Shown piece after piece: positions 1 to 10,781 of a DNA stretch of 64,000 bases. The position numbers and the translations under genes are program-made. The stretch comes from Acidimicrobiia bacterium (lineage in GTDB: Bacteria > Acidobacteriota > Vicinamibacteria > Vicinamibacterales > UBA2999). Within the stretch, counting starts at the first letter, position 1. Each line of letters starts with the position of its first letter. Where the stretch lies: NCBI GenBank assembly GCA_016871275.1, contig VFZG01000008.1:62001-126000 (forward strand), in the 5' to 3' direction. The notes beneath the pieces are model-generated. The model worked only from the letters and a program-made list of their open reading frames with translations. It was not told the origin of the DNA and did no database searches.

Positions 1-543
1 ATGAACGGCGTGCGCCTGACGGTCATCGTCCTGCTGGCGGCCTCACTCGGTGCCTGCGCCGCGAAGGCGCAGGTGCGCACCGAAGTGGCGATGCCGCTCC
101 TCGATCCGCCACCGCCGCCGCCGCGCGTGGTGGCTGCCTACCTGCCGGAGCCCGAGCCGGTGGTGGCACCGCCGGTGGAACCGGTCGCGCCGCCCCGTGC
201 TCCGGCGCGGCCCTCGCGCCCCGAACCGAAGCCGGAACCAGTGCCGCCTGCGCCAGACCCCGCTGGAGCCGCCGCCCGTCCCGTGCCGCCGTCGTTGACG
301 CTCACGCCGACAGCGGGTTCTGAGGCGCAGACCGTGAACGCCATTCGCGGCTTGATGGCCCGCGCCTTGCGCGATCTCTCGCGGGTGAATGTCGCGACGC
401 TGAACAACGATGGCCGCGCCCAGTTCGACACGGCGCGGCGCTTCATCCAGCAGGCCGAAGAGGCACTCAAGGGGCGCAACTTCGTGTTTGCGGGGAAACT
501 CGCCGATAAGGCCGCGACCCTGGCGGCTGTTCTCGTTCGTTAG
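1..543 (+). CDS. Proline-rich lipoprotein, function unknown
   Basis: A 180-residue protein that starts with ATG at the first base of the window. Residues 5-18 are hydrophobic and end in L-G-A-C at 16-19, so a lipobox with Cys19 as the lipidated residue is likely. Residues 35-100 are rich in Pro, Glu and Ala, which suggests an extended linker across the periplasm. The last 80 residues (Leu/Ala-rich, with Arg/Asp) look like a small helical domain of TPR-like character. I recognise no family. The gene could in principle start before the window, but the lipobox distance fits this Met. Its neighbour, a methylase gene 95 bases downstream, gives no functional hint. Confidence 0.7.
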   Translation: MNGVRLTVIVLLAASLGACAAKAQVRTEVAMPLLDPPPPPPRVVAAYLPEPEPVVAPPVEPVAPPRAPARPSRPEPKPEPVPPAPDPAGAAARPVPPSLTLTPTAGSEAQTVNAIRGLMARALRDLSRVNVATLNNDGRAQFDTARRFIQQAEEALKGRNFVFAGKLADKAATLAAVLVR

Positions 544-638
544 CGCACGGCGCACCCCCGGGGGTCATTGACCGTGCTGCGATCAGGAGGCGCGGGTTTG
601 CCCGTTCCAGGCCGTCGGTTAGACTGCGATTGGCGCAG

Positions 639-1442
639 ATGCCCGTCATCACCCGCACCCGTCCGGACGCCCTGCAGCCGCCTCTGAAATGGGCTGGCGG
701 GAAGCGGTGGCAGGTTCCGCACATCAAGTCCTTATGGGAGCCACACGCCCATCGTCGACTGATTGAGCCGTTCGCTGGTGGTTTGGCTGTCACGCTAGGC
801 GTGCAGCCGGAACGGGCGCTGCTCAACGATGCCAACCCACATCTGATCAACTTCTACCGCTGGCTCAAGAAGGGCCTCCGCACCTCCATTGCCATGGAGA
901 ACGACGAAGGCCTGTTCTACCAGCACCGTGATCGGTTCAACGCGCTGGTGCGCGCCGGGGAGTCAGATTCTCGAGAGTCTGCGGCGCTGTTCTACTACTT
1001 GAATCGGACCGGTTATAACGGCCTGTGCCGCTTCAATAGCCGGGGCGATTTCAACGTCCCATTCGGGAGCTACAAGACCATCACGTATGCCAGGTCGTTC
1101 GCGGCGCACCGCGAGGCGTTTGCCGATTGGGAGTTTACGACCGGGGATTTTGCCGAGATTCCTCTCGACAGAGACGACTTCGTGTACGCCGATCCGCCGT
1201 ACGACGTGGAGTTCACGGCCTATTCGCCGGGCGGGTTCTCTTGGGACGATCAGAGGAGGACGGCGGAGCTGCTGGCCATGCACAGTGGTCCGGTGGTGCT
1301 GGTCAACCTGTCCACGCCGAGAATCGATTCGATGTACCGCAAGCTCGGCTACGAGGTGCGCTATCTCGACGCGCCCCGGCGGATCAGTTGCAATGGCAAC
1401 CGGCGCCCGGCCAGGGAAATACTCGCAACTCGCAACCTATGA
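639..1442 (+). CDS. DNA adenine-N6 methyltransferase, D12 (Dam) class
   Basis: A 267-residue S-adenosylmethionine-dependent methylase that would transfer a methyl group to adenine N6 in a short DNA site. The order of motifs is that of the Dam/DpnM alpha class. PPLKWAGGKRW near residue 13 and EPFAGGLAV near 43 form the SAM-binding part, and DFVYADPPYDV (DPPY at about 185-188) is the catalytic motif. Length matches Dam-like enzymes (260-280). ATG 639 is preferred over an in-frame TTG at 630; neither has a clear Shine-Dalgarno sequence. No restriction endonuclease gene is adjacent, so it looks like an orphan methylase used for regulation or repair, or a phage-derived gene. The target sequence cannot be read from the protein. 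Confidence 0.85.
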   Translation: MPVITRTRPDALQPPLKWAGGKRWQVPHIKSLWEPHAHRRLIEPFAGGLAVTLGVQPERALLNDANPHLINFYRWLKKGLRTSIAMENDEGLFYQHRDRFNALVRAGESDSRESAALFYYLNRTGYNGLCRFNSRGDFNVPFGSYKTITYARSFAAHREAFADWEFTTGDFAEIPLDRDDFVYADPPYDVEFTAYSPGGFSWDDQRRTAELLAMHSGPVVLVNLSTPRIDSMYRKLGYEVRYLDAPRRISCNGNRRPAREILATRNL

Positions 1443-1626
1443 CGCCGCGCTCAGTTAAGCCACGGGCGTCGGGGACCAGGAAACTCGCCGACACGTCCGC
1501 TACCATGGCGACCGTTCTCGTCCGTTGGTGCACTTCTGCGCAAACTTGCGCTATCGCGACCGTTTGGCTTGCCGAAAAATTCTCGTTAAGCGAAAATCGA
1601 GCGAATAATTAGGATCTGGCCGAAAA

Positions 1627-1674
1627 GCTCGATATATTGCGGACGACCTAACAAAAAAACCCAACATGTAGTGT
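1627..1674 (+). promoter_or_regulatory. Tandem NrdR boxes upstream of nrdJ
   Basis: Two 16-base sites resemble the NrdR operator consensus (acaCwAtATaTwGtgt). Box 1 (1627-1642) is GCTCGATATATTGCGG and keeps the central C-x-ATATAT-T-G. Box 2 (1659-1674) is ACCCAACATGTAGTGT and matches about 13 of 16 positions. The linker is exactly 16 bases, the spacing that puts NrdR boxes on the same helix face. NrdR is the ATP/dATP-sensing repressor of ribonucleotide reductase genes, and the next gene is nrdJ. The nrdR gene itself is not in the window. Confidence 0.6.
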
Positions 1675-1683
1675 TCTAAGTAC

Positions 1684-1712
1684 TTGACAACAAATGGTTG
1701 CAAGCGCATATT
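1684..1712 (+). promoter_or_regulatory. Candidate sigma70-type promoter of nrdJ
   Basis: A perfect TTGACA lies at 1684-1689. After a 17-base spacer comes CATATT at 1707-1712 (4 of 6 matches to TATAAT). It begins ten bases after the second NrdR box, so bound NrdR would hinder polymerase. It implies a leader of about 200 bases before the nrdJ start. Confidence 0.45.
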
Positions 1713-1916
1713 TGGCGACGCACGCGAAAACGACTCTTCGATCGCCAGGCACTCCCAGTGGCCCGGTGATTGAGCCGGATCGCAAGCACTTAACGAAGAG
1801 ATTCAGCGATTCAGGAACAAAGTCGGATCCGCGCGTATTAGCCAAATTTAAAGCGTTCGAAGTAGACAGGGCGATTGACCCTTGGGGGAGGGGTGTCGCC
1901 ATGCGGAGGAAGAAGC

Positions 1917-4826
<2,910 letters not shown>

Positions 4827-4829
4827 GCG

Positions 4830-4869
4830 GGCCGACTGCACGACCGCCCGACTGCCCGTCAGCCCGCTA
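4830..4869 (+). repeat. Period-8 degenerate tandem array
   Basis: Five 8-base units lie head to tail: GGCCGACT, GCACGACC, GCCCGACT, GCCCGTCA, GCCCGCTA. The array starts three bases after the nrdJ stop and its last unit contains the stop codon of the convergent CotH-like gene (4867-4869). The reverse complement belongs to the TCGGGCNG unit family also seen at 7187, 11558 and 43189. Confidence 0.7.
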
Positions 4870-6105
4870 GCCTCCGCACGCTGCGTCGCCGCGTTCCAGC
4901 GCGCACTTCACGTAAGCGATACGGTCGCGGGCGAACGTCAGCATTTCGCCGGCCTCGCCCTCGTAGGTGCCGTTGGAGTACGGCTTGTAGGGATCTTCCT
5001 TCATTGCCGCATCAATCAACTGCAGGTTCTTGATGATCTCGGTGTCGAGCCAGTTCTCGGCCTCGGCCATTTTCAGGGCGCGCGCCAGCTCGGAGTACCA
5101 CAACGCGTCGTACTCGGGGATCCGCATCAGCTTCTGCATCAGCACGTTGGTGTTGTCGGGGGCGATGCGGAACGCCGGGCCCCAGAAGGTGTTGTCGGTG
5201 TCCCACGCGATCAACGCATGCTGGTCGCGGTTCTCGAGGCGATACAGGTAGAAGTTGTTCATGCCCCACGACCCGAGGAAACCGTCGGTGTCGCCGAGAA
5301 AGGCCTGCGCCGCTACGAAGCGGATGAAGCCGGGCAGGTCGAAGCGTGGCCCTATCACGCCGACGAATTGATCCGTCGACGTCTCGTTCGCCAGCGTCAC
5401 CAGCTCCTGCACCTTCCGGTACTTCTGCTCGTCGGTGCTCGACTCGTGCGTGGTGGCTTCGAAGCGCAGCTTGTAGGGCGCCAGGTCGGTCCCGAGGTCG
5501 CTGAAGCGCCAGTCTTCCTGCCACGAGAATTCGTACAGCCAGCCGTCGTTCTGCGTGTCGGTGCCAATCTCGCCGTAGATGCGCGCGAGGAAGTCCTTGT
5601 CGATCGCCTCCACCAGTGCGTAGAGGCCGACGTATTCGCCCCGGACGTAGAGCTTGACGTGCGCTTCACGTGGCACGGGGATGCCGAGCCGCTCGTAGAA
5701 CGCCATCGACACCGTCTCGTGAATCCCCGACGGATCCTGCGTCAGGTTGTCGAGCACCAGCGACTTCAGCCCGAGGAACCTCTGGGTGGTGGAGTACAAA
5801 TCGAAATCGATCTTGAGACCGGGCTTGGTGGCGCTGCGCGAGCCGCGGCCGCGCGAGCGGATGCCGACGTTGCGGACGGTCTGGCCGTTCCACGTCATGT
5901 CGGCCGGGTAGTAGGTGTTGGTCCGGAAGTTTTCTTTCAGCTTGGCCCAGTCGGACGAATGCAGCTCGAGGTCGAGGCGCTGCAGCGTCGATTTGCTGAA
6001 CAAATCGGTGGTCGTCAGCGCCTGGCCGGCCGGCGCGGCCGGCGAGAGGGCGACGAGACAAGCGAGTGCGGCCGGTAGCAGCCGGGTTGCGCTCAAGCTG
6101 GGCAC
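4867..6105 (-). CDS. Secreted CotH-family protein kinase-like protein
   Basis: A 412-residue protein of the CotH family. In Bacillus, CotH is an atypical kinase that phosphorylates spore coat proteins; non-sporulating bacteria carry secreted homologues of unknown role. The N-terminus (about 25 residues, Leu/Ala-rich, ending near PAAPAGQA) is a signal peptide. The mature part shows the family pattern: LELHSSDWAKLKENF, then GIRSRGRGS, KPGLKIDFD, LKSLVLDNLTQDPS and a block around YVGLYALVEAIDKDFL, plus IAWDTDNTFWGP later. The start is GTG at 6105. It is divergent from a lipoprotein metallophosphoesterase with only 70 bases between them, so a kinase/phosphatase pair acting outside the cytoplasm is conceivable but unproven. 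Confidence 0.85.
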   Translation of the reverse strand: MPSLSATRLLPAALACLVALSPAAPAGQALTTTDLFSKSTLQRLDLELHSSDWAKLKENFRTNTYYPADMTWNGQTVRNVGIRSRGRGSRSATKPGLKIDFDLYSTTQRFLGLKSLVLDNLTQDPSGIHETVSMAFYERLGIPVPREAHVKLYVRGEYVGLYALVEAIDKDFLARIYGEIGTDTQNDGWLYEFSWQEDWRFSDLGTDLAPYKLRFEATTHESSTDEQKYRKVQELVTLANETSTDQFVGVIGPRFDLPGFIRFVAAQAFLGDTDGFLGSWGMNNFYLYRLENRDQHALIAWDTDNTFWGPAFRIAPDNTNVLMQKLMRIPEYDALWYSELARALKMAEAENWLDTEIIKNLQLIDAAMKEDPYKPYSNGTYEGEAGEMLTFARDRIAYVKCALERGDAACGG

Positions 6106-6125
6106 GGGTACAATATTGACTACAA

Positions 6126-6162
6126 GGTCCTATCGGGCGTCAAGCCCCTGCCGGGTAGGACC
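6126..6162. promoter_or_regulatory. Inverted repeat in the divergent cotH-like/phosphoesterase intergenic region
   Basis: GGTCCTA (6126-6132) and TAGGACC (6156-6162) form a perfect 7-base inverted repeat with a 23-base loop that is itself GC-rich. On the plus strand it is followed by GAGCGG and a run of five T (6169-6173) just before the phosphoesterase ATG. It could be an operator shared by the two divergent genes or an attenuator-like hairpin. TTGACT (6116, plus) and TTGACG (6143, minus) are possible -35 elements, but no convincing -10 partners were found. Confidence 0.35.
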
Positions 6163-6175
6163 GAGCGGTTTTTGT

Positions 6176-7186
6176 ATGTCCGCCGCCCCACGGCCGATTC
6201 TTGGTCTGGCACTCGTATTGGCCTCCGGACTCATGCTGAGTCAGTGCGGCGGAGGCTCGCCCACCGCGCCGCAAACCATCACCGTGGTCGAATCAACTCC
6301 GGTGACCACCACGCCACCCACGCAGACCCAGATTCCCGGCCCGGCGACGCAGCCCGAAGTCGCGCCGCCGACCACGCCGCCGGTGCCGGCGATCCCTGGC
6401 ACCGCGTCGGTATCCGTCAACGTGCTCGGCGACACGGGCTGGTGCGGTTCGCCCGCGCTCGGCCCGATCGCGCGGCTGTTCGAGCGCTTCGACGGCGAAA
6501 TCCTGCTGGCCGGCGACCTGGCATATCCGAGCGGCACGATCGAGGAGTTCAGGAACTGTTTCGAGCCGCATTTCGGCCGTTTCAAGTCGCGGATGCGGGC
6601 CTCGCCCGGCAATCACGATTACGTGGCGTCGCCGACCGCCGACTCCTACTTCAACTATTTCGGCGATCGTGCGGGACCGAACCGCCTGGGCTACTACAGT
6701 TTTCGCGCCGGTGAGTGGACGATCTTCATGCTGAATTCCAGCGTGCCGATTGGCCGCCACTCAGCGCAGCTGGCCTACGTCCGCGACGTCATGCAGCAGC
6801 GGCCGACGCGCTGCACGGCTGCGGTCCTGCACCACCCGTTCGACAGCTCCGGCGTCAACGGCCCGTCGCCGTTCCTGCGCGACATGTGGGAGCTGATCTA
6901 CAACCTCAATGGCGACGTGGTGATCGCCGGCCACGATCACCTCTACGAGCGTCATGCGCCGGTCGACGCGTCGCAACGGCGAGACGACGTCAGGGGCATT
7001 CGCCAATTCACGGTCGGCACCGGCGGCGCGCCGCTCTACAACCGTGTCCGCGCCGCGCTCAACTCCGAGCTCTTCATCGCGACCTACGGCATGTTGCGCC
7101 TCAAGCTCGATCCCGCGTCATACGAGTGGCAGTTCATGGACATGAACGGCAACGTGCTCGACCGTGGCCTGAACGTGTGCCACTGA
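6176..7186 (+). CDS. Lipoprotein metallophosphoesterase (calcineurin-like)
   Basis: A 336-residue predicted phosphatase anchored outside the cytoplasm. The signal sequence ends in L-S-Q-C with Cys24 as the lipidated residue, followed by a Thr/Pro-rich linker (residues 30-75). The catalytic domain has the calcineurin-like metal motifs in order: VLGDTGWC, LLAGDLAYPSG, SPGNHDY, AVLHHPFDSSG and VIAGHDHLYERH. This arrangement is closest to purple acid phosphatase or secreted phosphodiesterase relatives. The start is ATG 6176; earlier in-frame codons overlap the divergent CotH-like gene. The substrate is unknown. The divergent neighbour is a secreted kinase-like protein, which makes a phosphorylated extracytoplasmic protein or surface polymer a reasonable guess. 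Confidence 0.88.
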   Translation: MSAAPRPILGLALVLASGLMLSQCGGGSPTAPQTITVVESTPVTTTPPTQTQIPGPATQPEVAPPTTPPVPAIPGTASVSVNVLGDTGWCGSPALGPIARLFERFDGEILLAGDLAYPSGTIEEFRNCFEPHFGRFKSRMRASPGNHDYVASPTADSYFNYFGDRAGPNRLGYYSFRAGEWTIFMLNSSVPIGRHSAQLAYVRDVMQQRPTRCTAAVLHHPFDSSGVNGPSPFLRDMWELIYNLNGDVVIAGHDHLYERHAPVDASQRRDDVRGIRQFTVGTGGAPLYNRVRAALNSELFIATYGMLRLKLDPASYEWQFMDMNGNVLDRGLNVCH

Positions 7187-7218
7187 CGGGCCGTCGGGCT
7201 GTCGGGCCGACGGGCACC
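7187..7218 (+). repeat. Period-8 degenerate tandem array
   Basis: Four units follow the phosphoesterase stop codon directly: CGGGCCGT, CGGGCTGT, CGGGCCGA, CGGGCACC. The four GGG tracts with 5-base loops also fit a G-quadruplex pattern on the plus strand. It ends 13 bases before the recQ start. Confidence 0.75.
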
Positions 7219-7231
7219 TTAAGATAGGTCG

Positions 7232-9061
7232 TTGCTCTCACTCGCCGACATTCTCGAAAAGTACTGGGGCTACCACTCGTTCCGCCCGCTGCAGCGCGAG
7301 GCGATGGAGGCGGTGCTGTCCGGCCGCGATTCGCTGCTGGTGCTGCCGACCGGCGGCGGCAAGTCGCTCTGCTTCCAGGCGCCGGCCATGGTCAACGACG
7401 GGCTGGCGGTGGTGGTGTCGCCGTTGATCTCGCTGATGAAGGATCAGGTCGATACGCTGGTTGGCAACGGGGTGCCGGCGGCCTGCTACAACAGCTCGCT
7501 GCTGTCCGAGCAGAAGAGCGAGGTCGCGCGCGGGGTGCGCGAGGGCCGCTACCGCCTGTTGTATGTCGCGCCCGAACGGTTGGTCGGCGAGGGCGGCGAC
7601 CTCTTCCAGCAGCTGCTGTCGTCGCGGCCCGTGAACTTCATCGCGGTCGACGAGGCTCACTGCATCAGCCAGTGGGGACACGACTTCCGGCCCGAGTACC
7701 GCCAGCTGGCGCGGCTCCGCGACCGCTGGCCGGACATCAGCCTGCACGCCTACACCGCGACGGCGACCACCCGCGTGCGGCGTGACATCGTCGCGCAGCT
7801 CGGGCTGCGCAACGCCATCGAGCTGGTGGGCTCGTTCGATCGTCCCAACCTGGTCTACCGCGTGCTGGCGCGCTCGACCATCAAGGCCCAGATCCTCGAA
7901 GTGCTGGAGCGGCATCGCGGACAGGCCGGCATTGTCTATTGCTCGTCACGCCGGGAAGTCGATTCGCTGGCGCAGTGGCTGCAGGACACCGGCTGGCGGG
8001 CGCGTCCGTATCACGCCGGCATGGCGGACGAGGAGCGGCACCGCAACCAGGACGCGTTCCTCAACGAAGAGATCGATCTGATCGTGGCGACGGTGGCGTT
8101 CGGCATGGGCATCGATCGCTCCGATGTCCGCTGCGTGATCCACGCCGGCGCGCCGCAGTCGCTCGAGCACTACCAGCAGGAATCGGGCCGCGCCGGCCGC
8201 GACGGCCTCGAGGCCGAGTGCGTGTTGATTGCCTCGGGCGCGGACTTCCTGAAGTGGCGGATGATGCTCGAGAAGAACGGCGAGCTGTCCGACGCCCGCC
8301 GCACGCTGCTGCGCGACATGGAGCGCTACGCGGCGAGTGTCGGCTGTCGGCACAAGCGGCTGGTGAGCTACTTCGGCGAGACGTTCACCAAGGACGATTG
8401 CCTTGCCTGCGACTACTGCCTGGGCGAGCTCGAGGCGGTGCCCGAGGCGATCACCGTGGCCAGGAAGATCCTGTCGTGCGTGGCGAGAGTCGGGCAGCGC
8501 TTCGGCGCTGCGCACGTCACCAACGTGCTGCGCGGCTCCGACAGCGAGCAGGTGCGATCGCGTGGCCATCACCAGCTGACGGTGTTCGGCCTGATGAAGG
8601 ACGCGACGATTGACGAGCTGCGCGGCTACCTCGATCAACTGCTGGCCCACGGACTGCTGCAGCAGGCGGGCGATGAGTACCCGATCCTGCAGATCACGGC
8701 CGAGGGACTCTCGTTGTTGAAGGACGCCGCCGCCTCGCCCGAGCTGACGCTGGCGCGGCTGAAGCGCCCGGATCGCCGCCTGCCCAGGCGGGCGCGCGTG
8801 GAGACCGAAGGCTGGGACGGCGTCGATCGCGAGCTGTTCGAGGAGCTGCGCGTGCTGCGCATGGCAATCGCGCGCCGCCGCGGCGTGGCGCCCTACGTGA
8901 TTTTCCACGACACCACGCTGCGCGAGATCGCGCGGTCGCTGCCGAAAACCAAGGACGAGCTCCGGCACGTCTACGGCGTCGGCGATCGCAAGGCCGAGGA
9001 CCTGGGCGAGCTGGTGCTCGCCGTCGTGGCGGCGAAGGCAAGAGGCAATTTGAAACTCTAA
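7232..9061 (+). CDS. recQ: RecQ-family ATP-dependent 3'-5' DNA helicase
   Basis: A 609-residue DNA-unwinding enzyme for recombination and replication-fork repair, the same length as E. coli RecQ. The helicase core has FRPLQ near 17, Walker A LPTGGGKS (Lys44), VDEAHCISQWGHDFRP (DEAH plus the aromatic-rich loop) and motif VI QESGRAGRDG. The RQC zinc site is C-R-H-K followed by CLACDYC. The C-terminal 75 residues form an HRDC domain (ELFEELRVLRMAIARR...VYGVGDRKAEDLGE). The start is TTG 7232; no better in-frame ATG exists upstream of the core. It lies between two short tandem arrays and appears to be transcribed alone or with the downstream hydrolase. Confidence 0.95.
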   Translation: MLSLADILEKYWGYHSFRPLQREAMEAVLSGRDSLLVLPTGGGKSLCFQAPAMVNDGLAVVVSPLISLMKDQVDTLVGNGVPAACYNSSLLSEQKSEVARGVREGRYRLLYVAPERLVGEGGDLFQQLLSSRPVNFIAVDEAHCISQWGHDFRPEYRQLARLRDRWPDISLHAYTATATTRVRRDIVAQLGLRNAIELVGSFDRPNLVYRVLARSTIKAQILEVLERHRGQAGIVYCSSRREVDSLAQWLQDTGWRARPYHAGMADEERHRNQDAFLNEEIDLIVATVAFGMGIDRSDVRCVIHAGAPQSLEHYQQESGRAGRDGLEAECVLIASGADFLKWRMMLEKNGELSDARRTLLRDMERYAASVGCRHKRLVSYFGETFTKDDCLACDYCLGELEAVPEAITVARKILSCVARVGQRFGAAHVTNVLRGSDSEQVRSRGHHQLTVFGLMKDATIDELRGYLDQLLAHGLLQQAGDEYPILQITAEGLSLLKDAAASPELTLARLKRPDRRLPRRARVETEGWDGVDRELFEELRVLRMAIARRRGVAPYVIFHDTTLREIARSLPKTKDELRHVYGVGDRKAEDLGELVLAVVAAKARGNLKL

Positions 9062-9073
9062 ACTCTAAACTTC
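9053..9073 (+). repeat. Period-7 tandem array over the recQ stop codon
   Basis: AAACTCT, AAACTCT and AAACTTC lie head to tail, and the recQ stop (9059-9061) is inside the array. It is AT-rich, unlike the other arrays in the window, but has the same short period and the same position against a stop codon. Confidence 0.55.
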
Positions 9074-9093
9074 GCACTACAATCCTCCCACCC

Positions 9094-9909
9094 GTGACCC
9101 GCCAGTATTGTCACATCGGCACTCGGACCATCGCGTATCTCGATTCGGCGCCGAAGCACAACGAGCTGCGGGCGATCGTGTTGCTGCACGCCTTTCCGAT
9201 TGGCGCCAACCTCTGGGAGCCGCAGATGCGCAGCATCCCCGGGGGCTGGCGGCTGATTACGCCCGACCTGCGCGGCTTTGGCGGCAGCACCGAGCTCGAT
9301 TCACTCTCGGCGCTGTTGATCGCCGATTACGCGGCCGACGTCATGGACCTGCTCGCAGAGCTGGGTATCCGGAAGGCGGTGATCGGCGGATGCTCGATGG
9401 GGGGCTATGCCGCCCTGGCGCTCTACCAGGCTGAGCCGCGGCTGTTCGACGGCATGGTGCTCGCCAATACGCGCGCCGGCGCCGACTCGCCGGAGGCGCG
9501 CGCCAACCGACGCAACATGCTGGCGCTGGTCGATCGCGAAGGGCCGTTGGGCGTGGCGCGGGAAATGATGCCGAAGCTGCTTGGCTCGACGACGCGTGAC
9601 ACCAACGCCACCGCCGAAGCCACCGTGCGCCGGTTCATCAAGCAGCAATCGCCGGTCGCGATCCGCAGCGCCATCCATCGCATGATGCACCGGCCGGACT
9701 CGATGCCGCTGTTGAGCCGGGTATCGGTGCCGACGCTGGTGATCACCGGCGCCGAAGATGAGCTGATTCCAGTCGATGAGTCGCGGCGCATGGCCAGCGC
9801 CATACCGGGCGCGACGCTGGTGATCATCCCCGGCGCCGGGCACCTCGCCAACCTCGAGCAGCCCGATGCTTTCAACGCGGCGTTGGCCGACTTTCTGGAT
9901 ACGCTGTAA
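9094..9909 (+). CDS. Alpha/beta-fold hydrolase
   Basis: A 271-residue cytosolic hydrolase of the alpha/beta superfamily, similar in pattern to 3-oxoadipate enol-lactonase and other small-ester hydrolases. The oxyanion region is LLHAFPIGANLW (30-41) and the nucleophile elbow is GGCSMGGY (Ser101). The acid is probably Asp in TGAEDELIP and the base is His in GAGHLANLEQP near residue 250, so the triad is complete. The start is GTG 9094. It heads a compact operon: a DUF547 gene follows after 3 bases and an SDR gene after a further 2. The substrate is not indicated. Confidence 0.88.
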   Translation: MTRQYCHIGTRTIAYLDSAPKHNELRAIVLLHAFPIGANLWEPQMRSIPGGWRLITPDLRGFGGSTELDSLSALLIADYAADVMDLLAELGIRKAVIGGCSMGGYAALALYQAEPRLFDGMVLANTRAGADSPEARANRRNMLALVDREGPLGVAREMMPKLLGSTTRDTNATAEATVRRFIKQQSPVAIRSAIHRMMHRPDSMPLLSRVSVPTLVITGAEDELIPVDESRRMASAIPGATLVIIPGAGHLANLEQPDAFNAALADFLDTL

Positions 9910-9912
9910 CGC

Positions 9913-10779
9913 ATGACGTCCGTTGGACCGCCAGTCGTGGCCGGGCTGGTCTGGTTGTCCGTGCTGTCTGCGCCTGCGGTGGCCCTGGTCAGGCCGCTCG
10001 AGCAACAGTCCGGGCCATCCGCCGTGGAAGGCCTGCATCGGCCGTTTGACGACATCCTCGATCTCTACGTGCGCGATGGCCTGGTCTATTACCTGGCGTT
10101 GCGCAACGAGCGCGCCAGGTTCGATCGCTACGTGCAGTCGCTCGGCGACGTCAGCGCCGGCACGTTGTCGTCGTGGCCGAGAGAGCGGCAGCTGGCCTAC
10201 TGGATCAACGCCTACAATGCCTTCGTGCTGCGCACCGTGATCGACCACTACCCGATTCGCGGGAAGTCGGCCGAGTACCCCGCGAACAGTCTTCGCCAGG
10301 TGCCGGGCGCCTTCGAGCGGCGCACCTTCCGCGCAGGCGGGCGCTCCGTGACGCTCGATGCGATCGAGCAGGACGTGGTGGCGACGTTCAACGATCCGCG
10401 CGCGCTGCTGGCGCTGAGCCGCGGCGCGCAGGGCGGCCCTCGGCTCAAGAGCGAAGCCTTCACGGCGGAGCGGCTCGACGCCCAGCTCGAGACGATGCAG
10501 AGCGAGCTGGTGACCCGGCGGGAGCTGGTGTTTGTCGACATTGCCAACGAGCGCCTGTCCGTGAACCCGCTGTTTTCGTGGCGCGAAGAGGCGTTTGCGA
10601 ACGGACTGGCGCAGCACGCCGCTGACGTCTACGCCACCCGCAGCCCGCTCGAGCGCGCCGTGCTGGCGTTGATCGAACCGCTGCTGGTGCCGAACGAACG
10701 CGAGTATCTTCGCAACAACACGTTCCGCATGGCGTTTCACGACTTCGACTGGCGGTTGAACGATTTGACGGGGCGATAG
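9913..10779 (+). CDS. DUF547 domain protein, probably secreted
   Basis: A 288-residue protein. The first 28 residues are hydrophobic and suggest export. The rest matches the DUF547 pattern: HRPFDDILDLYVRDGLVYY, then REAQLAYWINAYNAFVLRT-type helices (RQLAYWINAYNAFVLRTVI near 96-115), and IEQDVV with FNDPRALLALSRGAQGGPR. DUF547 has no firmly assigned chemistry; the fold has been compared with transglutaminase-like proteins, though I see no clear Cys nucleophile here. It sits in the middle of a three-gene operon, overlapping nothing but with gaps of only 2-3 bases. Confidence 0.82.
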   Translation: MTSVGPPVVAGLVWLSVLSAPAVALVRPLEQQSGPSAVEGLHRPFDDILDLYVRDGLVYYLALRNERARFDRYVQSLGDVSAGTLSSWPRERQLAYWINAYNAFVLRTVIDHYPIRGKSAEYPANSLRQVPGAFERRTFRAGGRSVTLDAIEQDVVATFNDPRALLALSRGAQGGPRLKSEAFTAERLDAQLETMQSELVTRRELVFVDIANERLSVNPLFSWREEAFANGLAQHAADVYATRSPLERAVLALIEPLLVPNEREYLRNNTFRMAFHDFDWRLNDLTGR

Positions 10780-10781
10780 AG

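Larger units (their letters stand above)
1443..1916 (+). other. Long AT-richer intergenic leader upstream of nrdJ
   Basis: This 474-base stretch is clearly less GC-rich than its surroundings. It holds a short inverted repeat after the methylase gene (GCGCAA/TTGCGC at 1538-1551), two NrdR-like boxes (1627-1674) and a promoter-like TTGACA (1684). A transcribed leader of about 200 bases follows before the nrdJ start. A 76-codon open frame (1694-1924) has unusual third-position composition and is not accepted as a gene. I looked for a cobalamin riboswitch, because the downstream enzyme uses B12, and did not find its conserved boxes on the coding strand. Confidence 0.5.

Noticed and set aside
1713-1916. 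Cobalamin riboswitch before the B12-dependent nrdJ
   Set aside because: The conserved B12-box and core elements are not found on the coding strand; a GCCACTG word occurs only on the opposite strand at about 1750-1760.
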